From Silurus meridionalis (taxonomy: Eukaryota > Chordata > Actinopteri > Siluriformes > Siluridae), in the NCBI RefSeq assembly GCF_014805685.1, contig NC_060901.1, positions 24,291,905-24,355,904 of the forward strand: 64,000 nucleotides of DNA. Direction: 5' to 3'. Below are positions 1-11,608 of this stretch, piece by piece. Both the position numbers and the translations under genes were made by a program. Below the pieces are notes generated by a model. It did no database searches, was not told the DNA's origin, and saw only the letters and a list, made by a program, of their open reading frames with translations. Positions within the stretch are counted from its first letter, which is position 1. The number at the start of each line of letters is the position of its first letter.

Positions 1-590
1 GACACAGCAGCACCTGTTTTTTAGAAGACCTAAAAAGTCCCTCTGTGCTAAAAGATACTGAAGAACTATTACCGCTGTACCATTGAGAGCATTCTCACTA
101 ACTGCATCTCAGTGTGGTACAGCAGCTGCACTGCTTTGGACCATAAAGCCCTTCAGAGGGTGGTAAAAACTGCCCAATGAATCATCGCCACTCAGCTTCC
201 CACACTGGAGAACATTTACAATAAACGCTGTCTGCAAAGGGCGAGAGGCATCATCAAAGATACCTCTCACCCCAACCATGGACTATTCACACTTCTCCAT
301 CAGGCAGACGCCACAGGTGCTTCAGAGCTGCACAAACAGACTGAAGTATAGTATTTTTCCTGCACAGAACAGCTGATTCAATACGGCATTGTCACTTTCT
401 GTGTATTTTGCACTCCTTATCCACTACACTAGCTTTTATTTTGCACAGTATATTTTATATTGTATATTTATCACCCTCATCCCTGTATATATGGACCTCG
501 TATCCTATGTATCTTACTGTTATTTATTGTAAATAAGCCACTTATGCACTTCTGGTTAAATGCTAACTGCATTCCTTTGGCTCTTTACAA
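1..590 (+). mobile_element. CR1-group (L2/Rex1-like) LINE, 3' fragment
   Basis: This is the C-terminal end of a non-LTR retrotransposon reverse-transcriptase polyprotein plus its 3' untranslated region, cut off by the left window edge. From about base 85 to 350 the plus strand reads TIESILTNCISVWYSS, then LQRVVKTAQ, a stop, then IIATQLPTLENIYNKRCL and RARGIIKDTSHPNHGLFTLL, the order found in the C-terminal tail of fish CR1-group LINEs. An in-frame TGA (about 178) and loss of the usual SFFPQA tail show that it is dead. Bases 350-590 are AT-rich with TTTATTTATTGT-type runs and a 'CACTTCTGGTTAAATGCTAACTG' type segment typical of these 3' UTRs. L2 and Rex1 are hard to separate by eye, so the clade is inferred. 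Confidence 0.8.
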
Positions 591-599
591 TCAAAGAAA

Positions 600-800
600 A
601 TCTGTGAGAAGAAGTCCCAGAAAGCAATCCAGAATTGACACTGGTGAGGTAAAACTCCCTGAGATGTCATGAGGACAAATCCTTGAAAGAAACTCATCCT
701 TTTTTGGGGTAAATGTACAATGTGTTGGTGGAATGTTCAGAAGGTATAGATTGTTACAGAGTCCTAGGATGAGCACAGAACCGCTCACTGGTACAAATGA
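600..800. repeat. Degenerate fish interspersed repeat ('AAAACTCCCTGAGATG' family)
   Basis: The segment holds GAGGTAAAACTCCCTGAGATG followed by decayed versions of the 'aggaagaaaccttgaga' and 'aactcatcc' words that are intact in the copies at 13672, 16126 and 45030. It starts right after the LINE end. It is only a weak match and I cannot set its borders. Confidence 0.4.
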
Positions 801-3075
801 TCAGAATTCTGGTGAAATTCTCTACCTCATCTACTATGATTTTTACATGGATGAATGTAAGACCTTTAGTACATTTTAAGGTTAGTGTTCTAGTCAGTCT
901 TAGTTTTTCTGTGATTCGGCCAACACATACTCATGATGAATTAGACCTCTGTACAACACACCATCATCCCAGGGGTCTTTATTTTATTGCTTGTGTATAT
1001 GGAAAAAGAAATGTAGAGAAAGAAGAGAGATGTAATAAATATTTAAGACTTGGGTCCAAATTCTTGTCACTGAGAAAATGACATCAAGCCCAAGGTGCTT
1101 TATTATATTCATGCATTTATATAACTGTATTACTGGGAAGACGGACAAACTCAGTATTTCTGACTCTCAGCAATATGGAGGTGTTACAATGTTTGGAAAA
1201 TTCTGGACGGGGTCACAAGTGAAACCCATGTGAACAGAAATATTTATTACATCTTGCAGTTCTTTTTCTCATGGATTTTCTTTCACCCTGAATATAAATT
1301 TACAACAAAGACCCTCGTATGGTAGTATGATTAAAAGGTGAGATTATTTATACAGCTCAGTGCTGCTTTACATCAATAAAGGTAAAACAGATTAAAAACT
1401 AATTTGACATTTAAAAGAAAAATATAGGCAGAAGTCGATTCTACTCGGCACAATGAGATAAAACATTAATCAGTCACTGGCACTAACATATAAACCTTTA
1501 AACAGTTGATTAAAGATAAAGAAAAAACATTACAAATCCTTAAATAGTTAAAAAAAAAGAGAGAGAGAGAAAGAAAGCAAAAATAATGCTACAGAAAGTC
1601 TAATTAAATAAAATCTCACTGGGATCCATCTTGCCCCAGCTTCCTCACTAACAACTTTTCCAGTTTATCCTCCAGAGGACGTCTTTGGAATTGGAACGTA
1701 AGTATAAAATGAATAATGGGTTTAAAAAAGTATCCAGAACTCAGGATCTTATGTACATGTGAAAAGAACAAGAAGACACAATTCATTCAGGATTGCAAAA
1801 GAGGCCAATTTTGAATCTTCTGTATTGGTAGCTGGTCTGTGGGTGAAGGGACCCGTTACAATATCCTTCAAATGATGGCTTTTAGAGGAGCATTGGAGAA
1901 GCAATCACACTGTGATTTTAATCAAAGAAAATCTGGAACTGACAGCATTTTGAGGTCAAATGAGGTTGCAGAGAAACTGATCTGACCTCTGTTGAGGATG
2001 TTTCATTGTGTTCTAATAAAGCAATGCACTGCACTTACAACCTGAAAAACCCGACTTCCAACATGGAAAGGGGCAATAAAAAAGAATTTCAAGCCTCATT
2101 TCTAGCTTCTGACTAAATTGACATATAACAGTATACAAACTACACAAACCAACACCATTATTATTTTCTATATAATAAAACTAGAAATTTATGTGCAATG
2201 TGTTTCAAAAGCTTTAATCTTTAAAGTTTGCATTTGTAACATTATTATTCAGCATGTGCTGAAATAAAGCGAGGAGCACAGAAAATTTCAACAAGATACA
2301 ATAACTGTAAATATATAGTCTCTAAATTCATTTAGCTTTTTATTCTGTAACCCACAGGTGTATATTACCAACACACACACACACAATGAACAACAGACAT
2401 AAAAGCAAGCACATGAGACGCAGAGGCGGAAAAGCAGAAAGTGACAGGACTATGCTAAATCTTGTGTGTTGCTTCAGTGCACTCAGACACACACACACAT
2501 GCGCACACACACGCGCACACACGCTCATACATTATTCATTCAGATTTCAAGTATGGCGCAAGGATTAAGCCGTGCTAGCAGAAAGCCCTAAAGCTCTTCC
2601 ATGCTTGCGGAGCTCCACAGCCAGTGAAGTCTGCAGAACAAAACTGCAAAGCTCATAATAATGATGCTCCACACACCAGAGTCATTTCAACTGCTCCTGC
2701 TCCTGCACTAACAAAATAGTTGAAATATTGCCAATTTAATCATCACGCCTTGTTTATCAATTTGAAACTTTTCAAGCTACAATTTTATATATTCATAAAC
2801 TCTTCGTATGGACATTTAAACAAATAAATATTTTGGTATTTGTTAAAATTCTGTGGAAAAACATTTTGAGGAAAAATATGCAAATTGCAAATTAACGCAG
2901 ACCAGACCTACGATGGAGATGTGTTTCGATGACCCCGTTGTGACTTGAAAAGTCGAGACATGGCCTAGCCTACCTAGTAGTCTTAAAGAATAATTACCAC
3001 TATGGGAAAGTAATTTGTTACATAATTTAGCAAAACAGAGCAATTTAAAGTACTGTACCATATGAACTATTTAAG
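801..3075. other. AT-rich non-coding DNA, no gene seen
   Basis: No ORF resembles a known protein. There is a short GA run near 1558-1571 and two short interrupted CA tracts (about 2371-2386 and 2487-2524, the second with CG steps). I recognise no transposon in this stretch. Confidence 0.6.
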
Positions 3076-3172
3076 AGCCTAGCGGTGGCACCTTGGTGGT
3101 GCTGGGATTTCAATTTGTGACCTTCCAATCCAGATTCCAATGCCCTAATCACTAATCTACCACCTCAGAATG
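3076..3172 (-). mobile_element. tRNA-derived SINE head, fragment
   Basis: Read on the minus strand the segment gives a degenerate tRNA-like head: a 'ggtagattagtgattaggg' A-box region, then 'gattggaaggtc', a B-box-like 'aaattgaaatccc', and 'agcaccaccaaggtgccacc'. This follows the order of the SINE at 23148. The body after 'gtgccacc' is missing. Highly diverged. Confidence 0.5.
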
Positions 3173-3357
3173 TAGCGCTTTGGTTTTGGGAATGTTATGT
3201 TTCAACATCCATTTTCCAGAAAAGATAAACATTGTGAGGAGGTCGGCCAACCCTGAAGCTAGCTAGCTTGTCTCTGCCTGGGAAAGGGTTTGTTCTCCAC
3301 TTCCAGACTAGTAAATACGAGCGGTACCACTGGATTACAGCCTCTGAGGGGCCTCTG

Positions 3358-3447
3358 ATTAGTGATTGGCTGTTGAGAACAACTGTGTTTAGTGATTGGT
3401 CATTGGGAAGAATGATAATTAGTGATCGTTGTTGAGAACAACAGTAG
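3358..3447. repeat. Minisatellite, three 30-bp units
   Basis: Three head-to-tail 30-bp units start at 3358, 3388 and 3418. All begin (A/T)TTAGTGAT. Units 1 and 3 share a TTGAGAACAAC block, while unit 2 has diverged in that block (ATTGGGAAGAA). Confidence 0.75.
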
Positions 3448-4235
3448 AAAAAGGCAATATAATGCACAAAAGCTCCTGCAGCACCATTTGAACCAAAATA
3501 TATTCTCAATAACACAGTGCAGGAATTCAATTAGATAATCAATCAGGTGAGTATTTACATGGACTATGTTTACCTTATGCAGTCACAATTTTCCAGTCAC
3601 AACATTCTGAGGTGATTCAGTGCATTTGGAGAAAAAGACCATTTGTCTCATCTCGTCTAAAAGCTTAAAAAGATTCCCCAATAACAATAGATCAGACACA
3701 ATCACAGTCTGTGGGTGCAAGAGCTTTCCACAGACAAAATAACAAAAACTTTACCTCAGGTTTGTCTCCTAGACATGGTCCTTGTCATTTAATGTTCATG
3801 TAAGAGGCAAAAATATCCCAGACAATCACATAATTATACAAAGTGTATCTTTTATTACAGCTTAATAATTATTGAAGCCAAAAGGGTACATTTAAACAAA
3901 TTAACAAACTCGTTTAAATCTAAATCTTTGTATTGTATTGTTAATGTTATTAATCAGCAGGTTTATAGTTCATTTCTAATTTCTTATCTCTTATAATCTC
4001 CCCTATTCTATTCCTTTAAAAAACCTGTGGGAAGTCATTGGGAATAACACAAACTCCACCATGAAAAAACCCAAGCTCAGGATCAAACTGGGATCCTTGA
4101 ACTGTAAGTTGGCAACACTTCTCTGTCTATAAAAAAAAAAAGTAAAAAATGATTTAGATTTTATACCTCCTTCTTTGTTGTGAAAATTAGGATATTTTTG
4201 AATTGAAAAAGTCTTAGCTGGAAAGCTATGTTTAC
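3448..4235. other. Non-coding DNA, no gene seen
   Basis: AT-rich unique-looking sequence with no coding similarity and no repeat that I recognise. Confidence 0.5.
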
Positions 4236-4390
4236 AATGCATTTACATTTACATTACATTCACAGCATTGAACAGATGACTTTATCCAGAGATGTACAAA
4301 AGTGCTTTAAGTCTCTATCAATTAATAAATCAACACTGGTCTACTAGACTGCAGACTTAGAAAACCATCAGCCCAAACTCTGAATTATAG
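4236..4390 (+). repeat. Fish interspersed repeat of the 'CATTTACATTTAC…GCATT' type
   Basis: Begins with CATTTACATTTACATTACATT, then 'cagcattgaacagatgactttatccagag', 'aaaagtgctttaagtctctatc' and 'aacactggtctactag'. This is the word order of a very abundant teleost repeat that starts with the same CATTTACATTTAC run and continues GGCATTTAGCAGACGCTTTTATCC. A second, shorter copy lies at 54108. Family assignment is from memory of the word order. Confidence 0.6.
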
Positions 4391-6189
4391 CACTTTTTTT
4401 TGCCATGCCTCCAGAAATATTATTCTCATTCTTATGGAATTTGGCAGATATATAGACACATTGTTCGATTTGTGTAAAGGTTTAAAGGTAACCAAAAGAA
4501 CGGGATGTTTGTGGAAACAGAGGGAAGTGCAAAATTTTCAAAATGTTAATAGACCACATTAAATAGGCACATATAGCACAAGTTATAATAGTATAAGACA
4601 TATTGACATGATGATGATGATGATAATGATGAGGATGATGATGTTGACATTATCACAATCATGAAACTGTTCATAAAACTTTAAAATGCTATGTTTTAAG
4701 CTGCCAGGCCCTGTCATGTTATAATTATGTCTATTCTTGGATTATCCATCAATCAGTAATAACAGCAAGGGCATAAAATACTAAGACTATATTATTAGTA
4801 AACAGTTTATCTTGTAGACGACACCTCAGACTTAGTATATACATATGTGGAGAAAATGAGAAGATAAATAAAGATTGACTAATGGGTTTTATAGAATGTA
4901 TCTACAAATCAAGATATTACATACATGTGACAAGATTTAGAAGATATAATACATCTAGGTTGGGTTTTTTTCAGGTGTTTTGCAGTGAATTTTATACTTC
5001 CACTATTTAGAAATGTTACCCTAACATCGTTAAAAAAAAATATGTCCACGTTCACATGTTGAATTTTGACATCCTGGGAAAGTGCCTCTGAAGTCAGAGT
5101 ATAATTATTGCTGCAATATTCAAAGTTCTCATTACTGTCCTGCTCTCCGTATTCATTTATTTGATAGAAACTAGAGCTGCTGTTGTGCCATGCAGAGCAT
5201 GACCAGAAAACTCAAAAATCCTGACAGCACACATAGAAGCTCAAAACATTTCACTTTTCACTGTCTGGTTTAATTTGCATGGGCCTTTAACTTAATGAAT
5301 ATGCAGATCTTTCCACATAACAACAGACAAACCAACAAATAAATACATACATACATAGAAAAAAAGAATGCAGAATAAAATCAACGTAGCATCATTAATG
5401 TGATTCACCAGAAATCACTTCCAGAACAGTTCTCACAATGAACTTATGGCTTTTCAACAAATATAGTTTTACAATTAACACCGCATTTAACAATTCAAAC
5501 ATTTTTTAAATGCAGAGGATTTAACTAGGTGTCAAGTGCTTCTGCCACTTGCATTAACCTGCATGCTGTTTGGCTCCTCGCAGCATCTCTGCTCTCCAAC
5601 TTTCTCTTTATCTTCATCAGTATTCTGTCTTGTTCTCACCCCTTCACTGGCCTTTTGAAAATATCAACATTTTGGGGTTAAGGGTTGTTGGGAAGACAGA
5701 AAATCAGCATGCATCGCTGTGTGAAATGTCAGACACGTAGCCACAAACACACCACACCACACCACAGCACCTCTTCTGATTAGCATCAACTAGAAGTTTA
5801 TTTGAATATATTTCATGGTTTCTGACAGTTCAGCAGACGTGTAGGATTTATTAATGTAAAAAAAAAGGAAAAACATGAAAGATATGTATTTCCACATGCA
5901 TTCTTAATTCACTGTTTATACAGACCATGCCAAGCTCATTACACAATGCCAAACTGCTCAGTGTGTATGAGACATCTGAAAACCATGACCTCCGACTCTA
6001 CTCATTAATGAATCATGAGTAAACCCGATATGACTTCATGCTAACTTTTCAATCCTCTATACAAACACAGCACCGTCTTGTGAGTGTGTGATGACACATA
6101 TTACTGCTTAATTAAGAACTCGTACAGGGACAGACAGAATTTCAGTCCTGACTTTCGAATCTGTGATCACTGAAATGATATTCAATCGC
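4391..6189. other. AT-rich non-coding DNA, no gene seen
   Basis: Contains a small GAT-type triplet tract (about 4608-4642) and a few A runs. 5262-5310 has an octamer-like TTTGCAT followed by AATATGCAGAT. No ORF or repeat recognised. Confidence 0.5.
4608..4642. repeat. (ATG)n imperfect microsatellite
   Basis: About eleven ATG/GAT triplets with single-base interruptions (ataatg, aggatg). Confidence 0.8.
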
Positions 6190-6637
6190 ACAGGAGCTCT
6201 AATGAAAATGTATCAAAACGAAAAATACAACAAAGGACACCCAGAACTGTTGAGCAGCTAGAATCCTGTATCGGGCACATATGGGACAAAATTTCTCTCC
6301 CAAAACTTCAGCAATTGGTTTTCTTAGTTCCCAGATGTATATGGACAGAAGGCTTAATGCCCCACAGCGGTAAATATGATCCTGTAGCAACTTTTTGAGA
6401 TCTGTTTCAACCATCAAAATGACCTTATTTTGACCTAGATGCATTTATATTCTGAGTGCACATAACTTTTTTGCTTAAAATGGTATATATTCTTAGTTGA
6501 AACATTTTATATATAGTGCTTTGTTTTATTGTGTACAGAATGTGGATTTATGAGATTTAAAAATCATTGCATATTTTTTATTGACATTTCACACAGTGTC
6601 CCGGCTTTTTTTGAAATTGAGGTTGAAAAGACAAACA
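6190..6637 (+). mobile_element. Tc1/mariner-type transposon, 3' end with transposase C-terminus
   Basis: The plus strand around 6236-6410 encodes a decayed C-terminus of a Tc1-type transposase: TVEQLESCIGHIWDKISL followed by PKLQQLVFLVPR, matching in order the 'RTVEQL…IRQEWDNI.LPKLQQLV.SVPRR' end of the family. After it comes an AT-rich 3' region ending in 'cacagtgtcccggcttttttt', whose reverse complement corresponds to the left end of the fragment at 47428 ('ggttgggacgctg'). The DNA-binding domain and the catalytic DDE region are absent. It touches another Tc1 fragment on its right. Confidence 0.75.
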
Positions 6638-6689
6638 TTTACTACTGTTAATGTATTAGGAACTTCTGTATTATTAACAAATATATACC

Positions 6690-7065
6690 AGTTATAGAAT
6701 GATCTAATCAACCAATCATGTGGCAGCAGTGCAATGCATAAAATAACATATACTGGTCAAGAGCTTCAGGGTCACATCAACAATCAGAATGTGATCTTAG
6801 TCAATTAGCAAAACAACAACCACTAATGTGTGCACACAGTTAAAAAGAGAGAGAATAGAGATGAATGACGGGGTAATTTCAAGCTTACAGGAACATCACA
6901 GAACACATATAAACGATTTTTATGGCTGTGGTGGGCAGAAAAGCATCTCAATACATCGAACTTAGCTGTGAATGAGCCACAATAGCAGAAAGGTTACACT
7001 CCTACTAGCCAAGAATCTGAGGCTACTGAAGAACGGGGAAAATGCCATCTGTAATGCACGCTAAA
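6690..7065 (+). mobile_element. Tc1/mariner-type transposon (second family), 5' part
   Basis: Starts with CCAATCATGTGGCAGCAGTG, continues with 'agagcttcagggtcacatcaacaatcagaatgtgatctta', then jumps to the region encoding 'CGGQKSISIHRT' and '…RKVTLLLAKNLRLLK'. This is the word order of a common fish Tc1 family whose transposase begins near the 'ATGTGATCTCAGT' site. Most of the DNA-binding region is deleted and frames are broken. The same family is found at 44340 and 53340. Confidence 0.7.
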
Positions 7066-7570
7066 ACAGGAACAAACCTGTCTCCCAGACATTACAAAAA
7101 GATAAAAGTAATTATAAATTGTTATATAAGTTAAAAAAATAACGAAGTGTGTTCAAATTCCTGTTGTATAATATGAATAAAACACATCACACTATGACTG
7201 CGTGTGCTTGATTACGTTCCTGTAACAGCGTGCCCTATCATTTGGTTTCTTACGTAAATGTACTTAATTATTGCAAAAGGATGATCCGTGCTGGGTTTAC
7301 TTGTTCCTGGCAAGTTGTTCACACGCTGAGAGACTATTCAAGCTTTGACATCAACTCAGTGACTGGTGAAAGTTAAGCTTCACAAAGGCTTCGAGACAAG
7401 TGCAAGAAAAACCAGAAAGAAAAGAGAAAGATGATGGAGAAATACATCACTATTCATATTCTGAGTGCACATTATTTGCCCACAAGATCAGCAATAATCT
7501 AATTAGAACACATTCATGGATTCAGGTTCCCTGGAGCTTTATTGCAGCCTTTCTGATGAAGCTCTTCAAA
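7066..7570. other. Non-coding DNA, no gene seen
   Basis: No coding similarity. 7452-7469 repeats ATATTCTGAGTGCACAT from 6449-6465, a 17-base match that may be chance or a scrap of the same transposon. Confidence 0.4.
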
Positions 7571-7572
7571 TT

Positions 7573-7776
7573 AGCAAGCACACGAAACACGTTTAACCTT
7601 CGCTGTCCTTCACACTTCTGCTCACATACCGAGACACAATAAAGTATCTTTTCTATTCAATCTATTCATTCCCGAAAAGCACTCGAAGTAAGTTTTCCAC
7701 TGCGCTTTTGTTCGGCCCTGAATTTCATTTGCTCGTGCTGATGATCCTATTGTGTTTGTAGAAGACAGAGCGGACC
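7573..7776 (+). repeat. Diverged repeat, copy 1 (partner at 48701)
   Basis: Aligns over about 200 bp with 48701-48918 in the same orientation. The best blocks are AGCAAGCA…CACGTTTAACCTTC, 'gtccttca', 'ttctgctca' and CATTTGCTCGT…CTATTGTGTTTGT…GACAGAGC. I do not recognise the family and no coding frame is conserved. Confidence 0.6.
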
Positions 7777-7799
7777 TGAGATACTTACGACTCACTTAC

Positions 7800-8984
7800 T
7801 ACATACAGCTAAGACAGCTAACTAAAAAGGTGATAACAATAGAAACTGAATTGTAAAGAGCAAAAATATTTGAAAGCATACAAATACACACAAAGTGCAT
7901 AAGCGTGGATAATGCAGTTATACATTTTTAGCAGATTTGTGGCCCTGACTGTGAGGCTACGCTACTAAAGATCTATGAAACTATTGTGCCTTATTTGCAC
8001 CTTTCACTTTTCCTTAGATCAAAATGCTAAGAAACACCATGCTAGTTAAAGCACTTCCACTGTGTGTGTGTTTTCAGTGTTTCTTGGGGTTAGTGAGGGT
8101 TCATCATGTGAGTGGGTAAGGTTTATTAATTGCTTTCAAACATGGAACAAAAGAGCCTTGATTGCTCCCGGCTAAGCCTTGAATGTCTGCAAATACTAAA
8201 AACGTCCTCTGGAATCAAGAATCATGCAGGATACATTGGTATTTCACGTTTAGAGACACACAGCTGGGAGGACTCAGGAATATGCAAATAATATTCATAA
8301 TAATTCTGTGGCATCATCTCACATCAAATGTAGACAGCAAAGTAAACACCTTTAGTGCGTTAGCTTTTTATCAATCCGACTGAATCCCTGGAGATCAACA
8401 TCTTCAAACACAGACACACTCATTAATAATGAATCATCTGTAATGAATAATCTCTGTGATGTAATGACTCTGATTAACATTGGTGTTTGTCTGAGATGGA
8501 GCATGAAGCCCTGAGGTGCTTTTTACACCAACACTGAGGCTCACACAGACAAATGTGTCTTCATTTCATTTCAAACACTGTGTGTGTGTGTGTGTGTTTC
8601 AAAATGTCACAAAACATTAACCGTAACATAGGTAGGTCACCACAAAAGACAAACCCTCGTCAAACTCTATCTACAAATCTAAAAAAATACGAAATTGCTG
8701 ATCAACAAATAAACGATCCCTCCTGATGGATTTTCTGTAAAAAATAAAAAAAATGAATAACTTAGACATTAAATATTGAATAGTGAAATACAGACACTAT
8801 GCTGTAGGATTATGTATAAGAGATGGATGACTGAAGGGAGAGGATTTTAAATTATAATGAGTTTGGGAAAAGGTTTAAAGCTCAGCTAATGTGTTACAAA
8901 ATATGAATCTTCTTGAAGTCATCATTCACAAGTCTATACATGTAGAATGACAATAAAATACTGAGTGACCACCAATTTTTTAAA
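7800..8984. other. Non-coding DNA, no gene seen
   Basis: Holds a short (TG)n at 8579-8597, an octamer-like ATGCAAAT at 8282, and the short block at 8485-8516 that pairs with 50533-50564 (see findings). Nothing else recognised. Confidence 0.45.
8579..8597. repeat. (TG)n microsatellite
   Basis: Nine to ten uninterrupted TG units. Confidence 0.9.
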
Positions 8985-8991
8985 AAAGTGA

Positions 8992-9085
8992 TAGATGAAT
9001 AGATCTATCTCTGTAAAGCTGCTTTGAGATAATGTCTCAATGTACAAAAAAAGTAATACAAATAAAAATGAAATGAATAGAATTA
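8992..9085 (+). repeat. 3' tail of a fish non-LTR-like repeat
   Basis: Reads 'ctgtaaagctgctttgagataatgtct' and then an AAATAAAAATGAAATGAAT tail. The same words occur inverted at 13672-13775 and 45030-45105, and in the plus orientation at 42490-42600, where the A-rich tail is again at the right. A 3' end with an ATTGAATTG-like tail suggests a LINE or SINE, but the family is not assigned. Confidence 0.5.
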
Positions 9086-10000
9086 AGCTGACATTTTCAT
9101 TTTTCTAGATGCTGCCCATGACCCTGCTTGGATTTTATAAAGTTATTATTGCACCCAGCAGTAAAAACTGAAACAAGTGCTAATTGAGACCCATTGGGAC
9201 AGGAATCATGCTGCTCGTGCCTAAAGGAGGAGCAGGAGACTGACAGTTAATAACAGGGATGTCAAGGTGTCTGGGGGGAAAAAAGCCTACAGTGTGGCTA
9301 TGATGCACAGAACCATTTTTAAATAAGATATTTTGCATAGACTTGGAGAGGGATAGATAGAATAGATAATGTCTGTCAGACTTATTTTCCATGCAAAGGC
9401 TGAAAAGACTGAAAGAAAAAAAATACTTTCTTTTCCAGTGGCTGATTTTTTTTGGGAGACTAGTTTCAAGTCTTTTCTGTGGTTATTGGGAAAAGTTTTA
9501 GACCATTGGCTGGAAATTTTGCTGAAACCTGACAACTCTGTCTAATGATACACAGATCGAGCTCCAAAATGAGCTTCCATATAATTCTTTAAACTCACGC
9601 ACTATAATTATTACATAAAACCACAGTCAAATAAAACCCATTCTCCTTAAAGGATGACAGAAAAAGAGTTCACTTCTCTTAGCAGTTCATTTTCCATCCA
9701 TCTTTTTCACTTATGCTTTACATTAGATGGAACTTTGTGAGTTCTCATGAAATCATGGCCTAGAAAATAGAAAAGAGTTCACATTACTTTACTATTATGT
9801 TTATAATGTTTTCAAAAAAGTATATTGTTCTATATTGTTTAATATTAAGTAGTTAATTAGGTTTCTCACTGGCCATAATCACACAACACTGTACACTCCA
9901 GTAAGAGGAGAAAGTGGAAATCCATTGTGATTGCAGCAGAAGTCTGAATATGGATCTTCATAATATCAATTTAAACGAGATATAACTAGAACTAGATTTG
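9086..10000. other. Non-coding DNA, no gene seen
   Basis: AT-rich. Short open frames on the minus strand (around 9180-9535) have no recognisable motif. Confidence 0.5.
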
Positions 10001-10004
10001 TGCT

Positions 10005-10292
10005 CGTTCAGCTTTAAGAGAGTGAGTAAAGTCAGGTATTGATGTCGGTTGCAGGCCATTTAAGATCTTCCACACACCAATCCATGCAACTTCATGGATC
10101 TGGCTTTGTGCACAAGGGCATTGACATGCTGGAACAAGTTTGGGTCTCCTAGTGTAAGTGAAGGGAAAATATAATTTTACCCCATTCAAAAATATCTATG
10201 TAAAATTCTACACCTTGTAAAAGTTTAGACAAAAATTTAATATGATTGAAAAAATTGAGTGTTCCAATACTTTTGGCCATACAGTGTGAAAC
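10005..10292. mobile_element. Tc1/mariner-like MITE, decayed copy
   Basis: Contains 'gtcaggtattgatgtcgg', 'tggctttgtgcacaagggca', 'tgacatgctggaacaagttt' and 'gggtctcctagtg', and ends in 'caatacttttggccatacag'. This is the inner order and terminal repeat of a widespread fish non-autonomous element whose ends read (T)ATGGCCAAAAGTAT. Other remnants lie at 35700 and 54610. No transposase is encoded. Confidence 0.65.
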
Positions 10293-10907
10293 ACAAAGAC
10301 TGAAGCTATGATCAATGTCTTGACTATTGGGCTGAATTAGGTACTGGACAAATCAGGCTGCTTCCAGATTAGCTGCTTGTGTGCTAATGTGCAGTGTGAA
10401 CTGTACAAAAGCAGAAAGACACACACCGATGCACTATTTTATCTGTATATCACTGATGAATAATTAAGCAGTAACACATGCACTAATGAGGAGATAACGT
10501 TGGAATTAGCCTCGAGATCTCTGATAGACAGAGAATATATCAGTCATGGCGAGCGTCCAGCTTGTACAGAGTCGTTTCTTCCCACATTCACATTCTCTCT
10601 GTTTGTAGATCCGGGCTTTGTACTTCTCCATGAGCTCTACTTAAGATTTCAGTGTTTCCACACATATTTCGGCTCATTTCCGCATACAGACTCGAGTACG
10701 TGAGGACACGAATGAGCAACAAGACACAAGATATGTTCTCCTGAAAGGTGTTAATGTGTTATATATGACTTGCTGAAAGTAACTGATCACCTCTTTTTCA
10801 TCCTCTAGCCTCTGGCTCTGAATCCAAACCATATGGAAACCTCTGGATAACACATTCATACGTCTTCTAAGAGTGGAGTGCTAAAGATCTAATCTATCAA
10901 AGTGTCA

Positions 10908-10965
10908 GCCAACACCCCCCCCCCTCTCTCTCTCCATCTTTCTCCCTGTTTCTCTCACTCGCTCA
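10908..10965. repeat. Polypyrimidine tract, (C)n(TC)n
   Basis: A run of about eleven C is followed by TC repeats and further C/T sequence, about 55 bases with very few purines on the plus strand. Confidence 0.8.
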
Positions 10966-11027
10966 TATATGGGTTAAAGCAATTTTCCTGTTGTTTCTTT
11001 GTTGTTGTTTTTTTCATCAAAACTAGC

Positions 11028-11107
11028 AATTTGTATACATTTCATAGAAGGTTTGTATTGTAGCTTTTTGGGTAGAGTACAAACCTTCTATGAAATTTAT
11101 ACAAATT
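11028..11107. repeat. Short perfect-looking hairpin (30-bp stem, 20-nt loop)
   Basis: Arm 11028-11057 is the reverse complement of 11078-11107 with one mismatch, separated by 20 bases. The stem contains TTTCATAGAAGGTTTGTA. I see no terminal duplication that proves a transposon. It could be a small palindromic MITE or the source of a pre-miRNA-like transcript. Confidence 0.8.
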
Positions 11108-11379
11108 CAATTTTGTAACTACAATAACTACAATACAATGTCTGGGTCATGGTGCTCACTGATTTATAGTTAGTCACGGTTACTCTTTTCCCTTTTTTAT
11201 TTAATTTATTGTTAAACATTAACACCTCTGAACAATGGGATATCGGTCGCACTGGCGCGGCGCTGAAGGCTAAGAGGTTAATGATGACTTGCACTGAATC
11301 GAGTCAGCCAGGGCATTCTGCATCATCCAGACTGTAGCTCAAGCCTCAAGCAGACTTCCCAATGATCATCAGTCACGGT

Positions 11380-11608
11380 GTAAAGATATTTCCACTTAAT
11401 CATATACATTTTGGAAAAAGCTGACTCACATAAATAAGTGGAGTCACAGCTCGCTGGAGTTTTGACGTAGCTCACGCGTGTTTGATTAGAAAAGAACAGA
11501 TCTCAGACTTTTTTTAATGGAATGTGATCTACCAATGGAAACCACCTAACTACCCTACCTACTGCGATCTACTGCTCAATCCCGATCGACGTATTGGGAA
11601 CGCCTGTT
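11380..11608. mobile_element. hAT-like element end (probable)
   Basis: Ends in 'gcgatctactgctcaatccc' then GATCGACGTATTGGGAACGC and CTG. Read from the right this is CAGGCGTTCCCAATACGTCG, which resembles the CAGGGGTGCCCAATACGTCG ends of a fish hAT family. Upstream words ('aagatatttccacttaatca', 'gctgactcacataaata') also fit that family as I remember it. The other end was not found. Confidence 0.5.

Noticed and set aside
3195..3530. 111-codon minus-strand frame
   Set aside because: Overlaps a minisatellite, has no known motif and no flanking exon signals that I could support.
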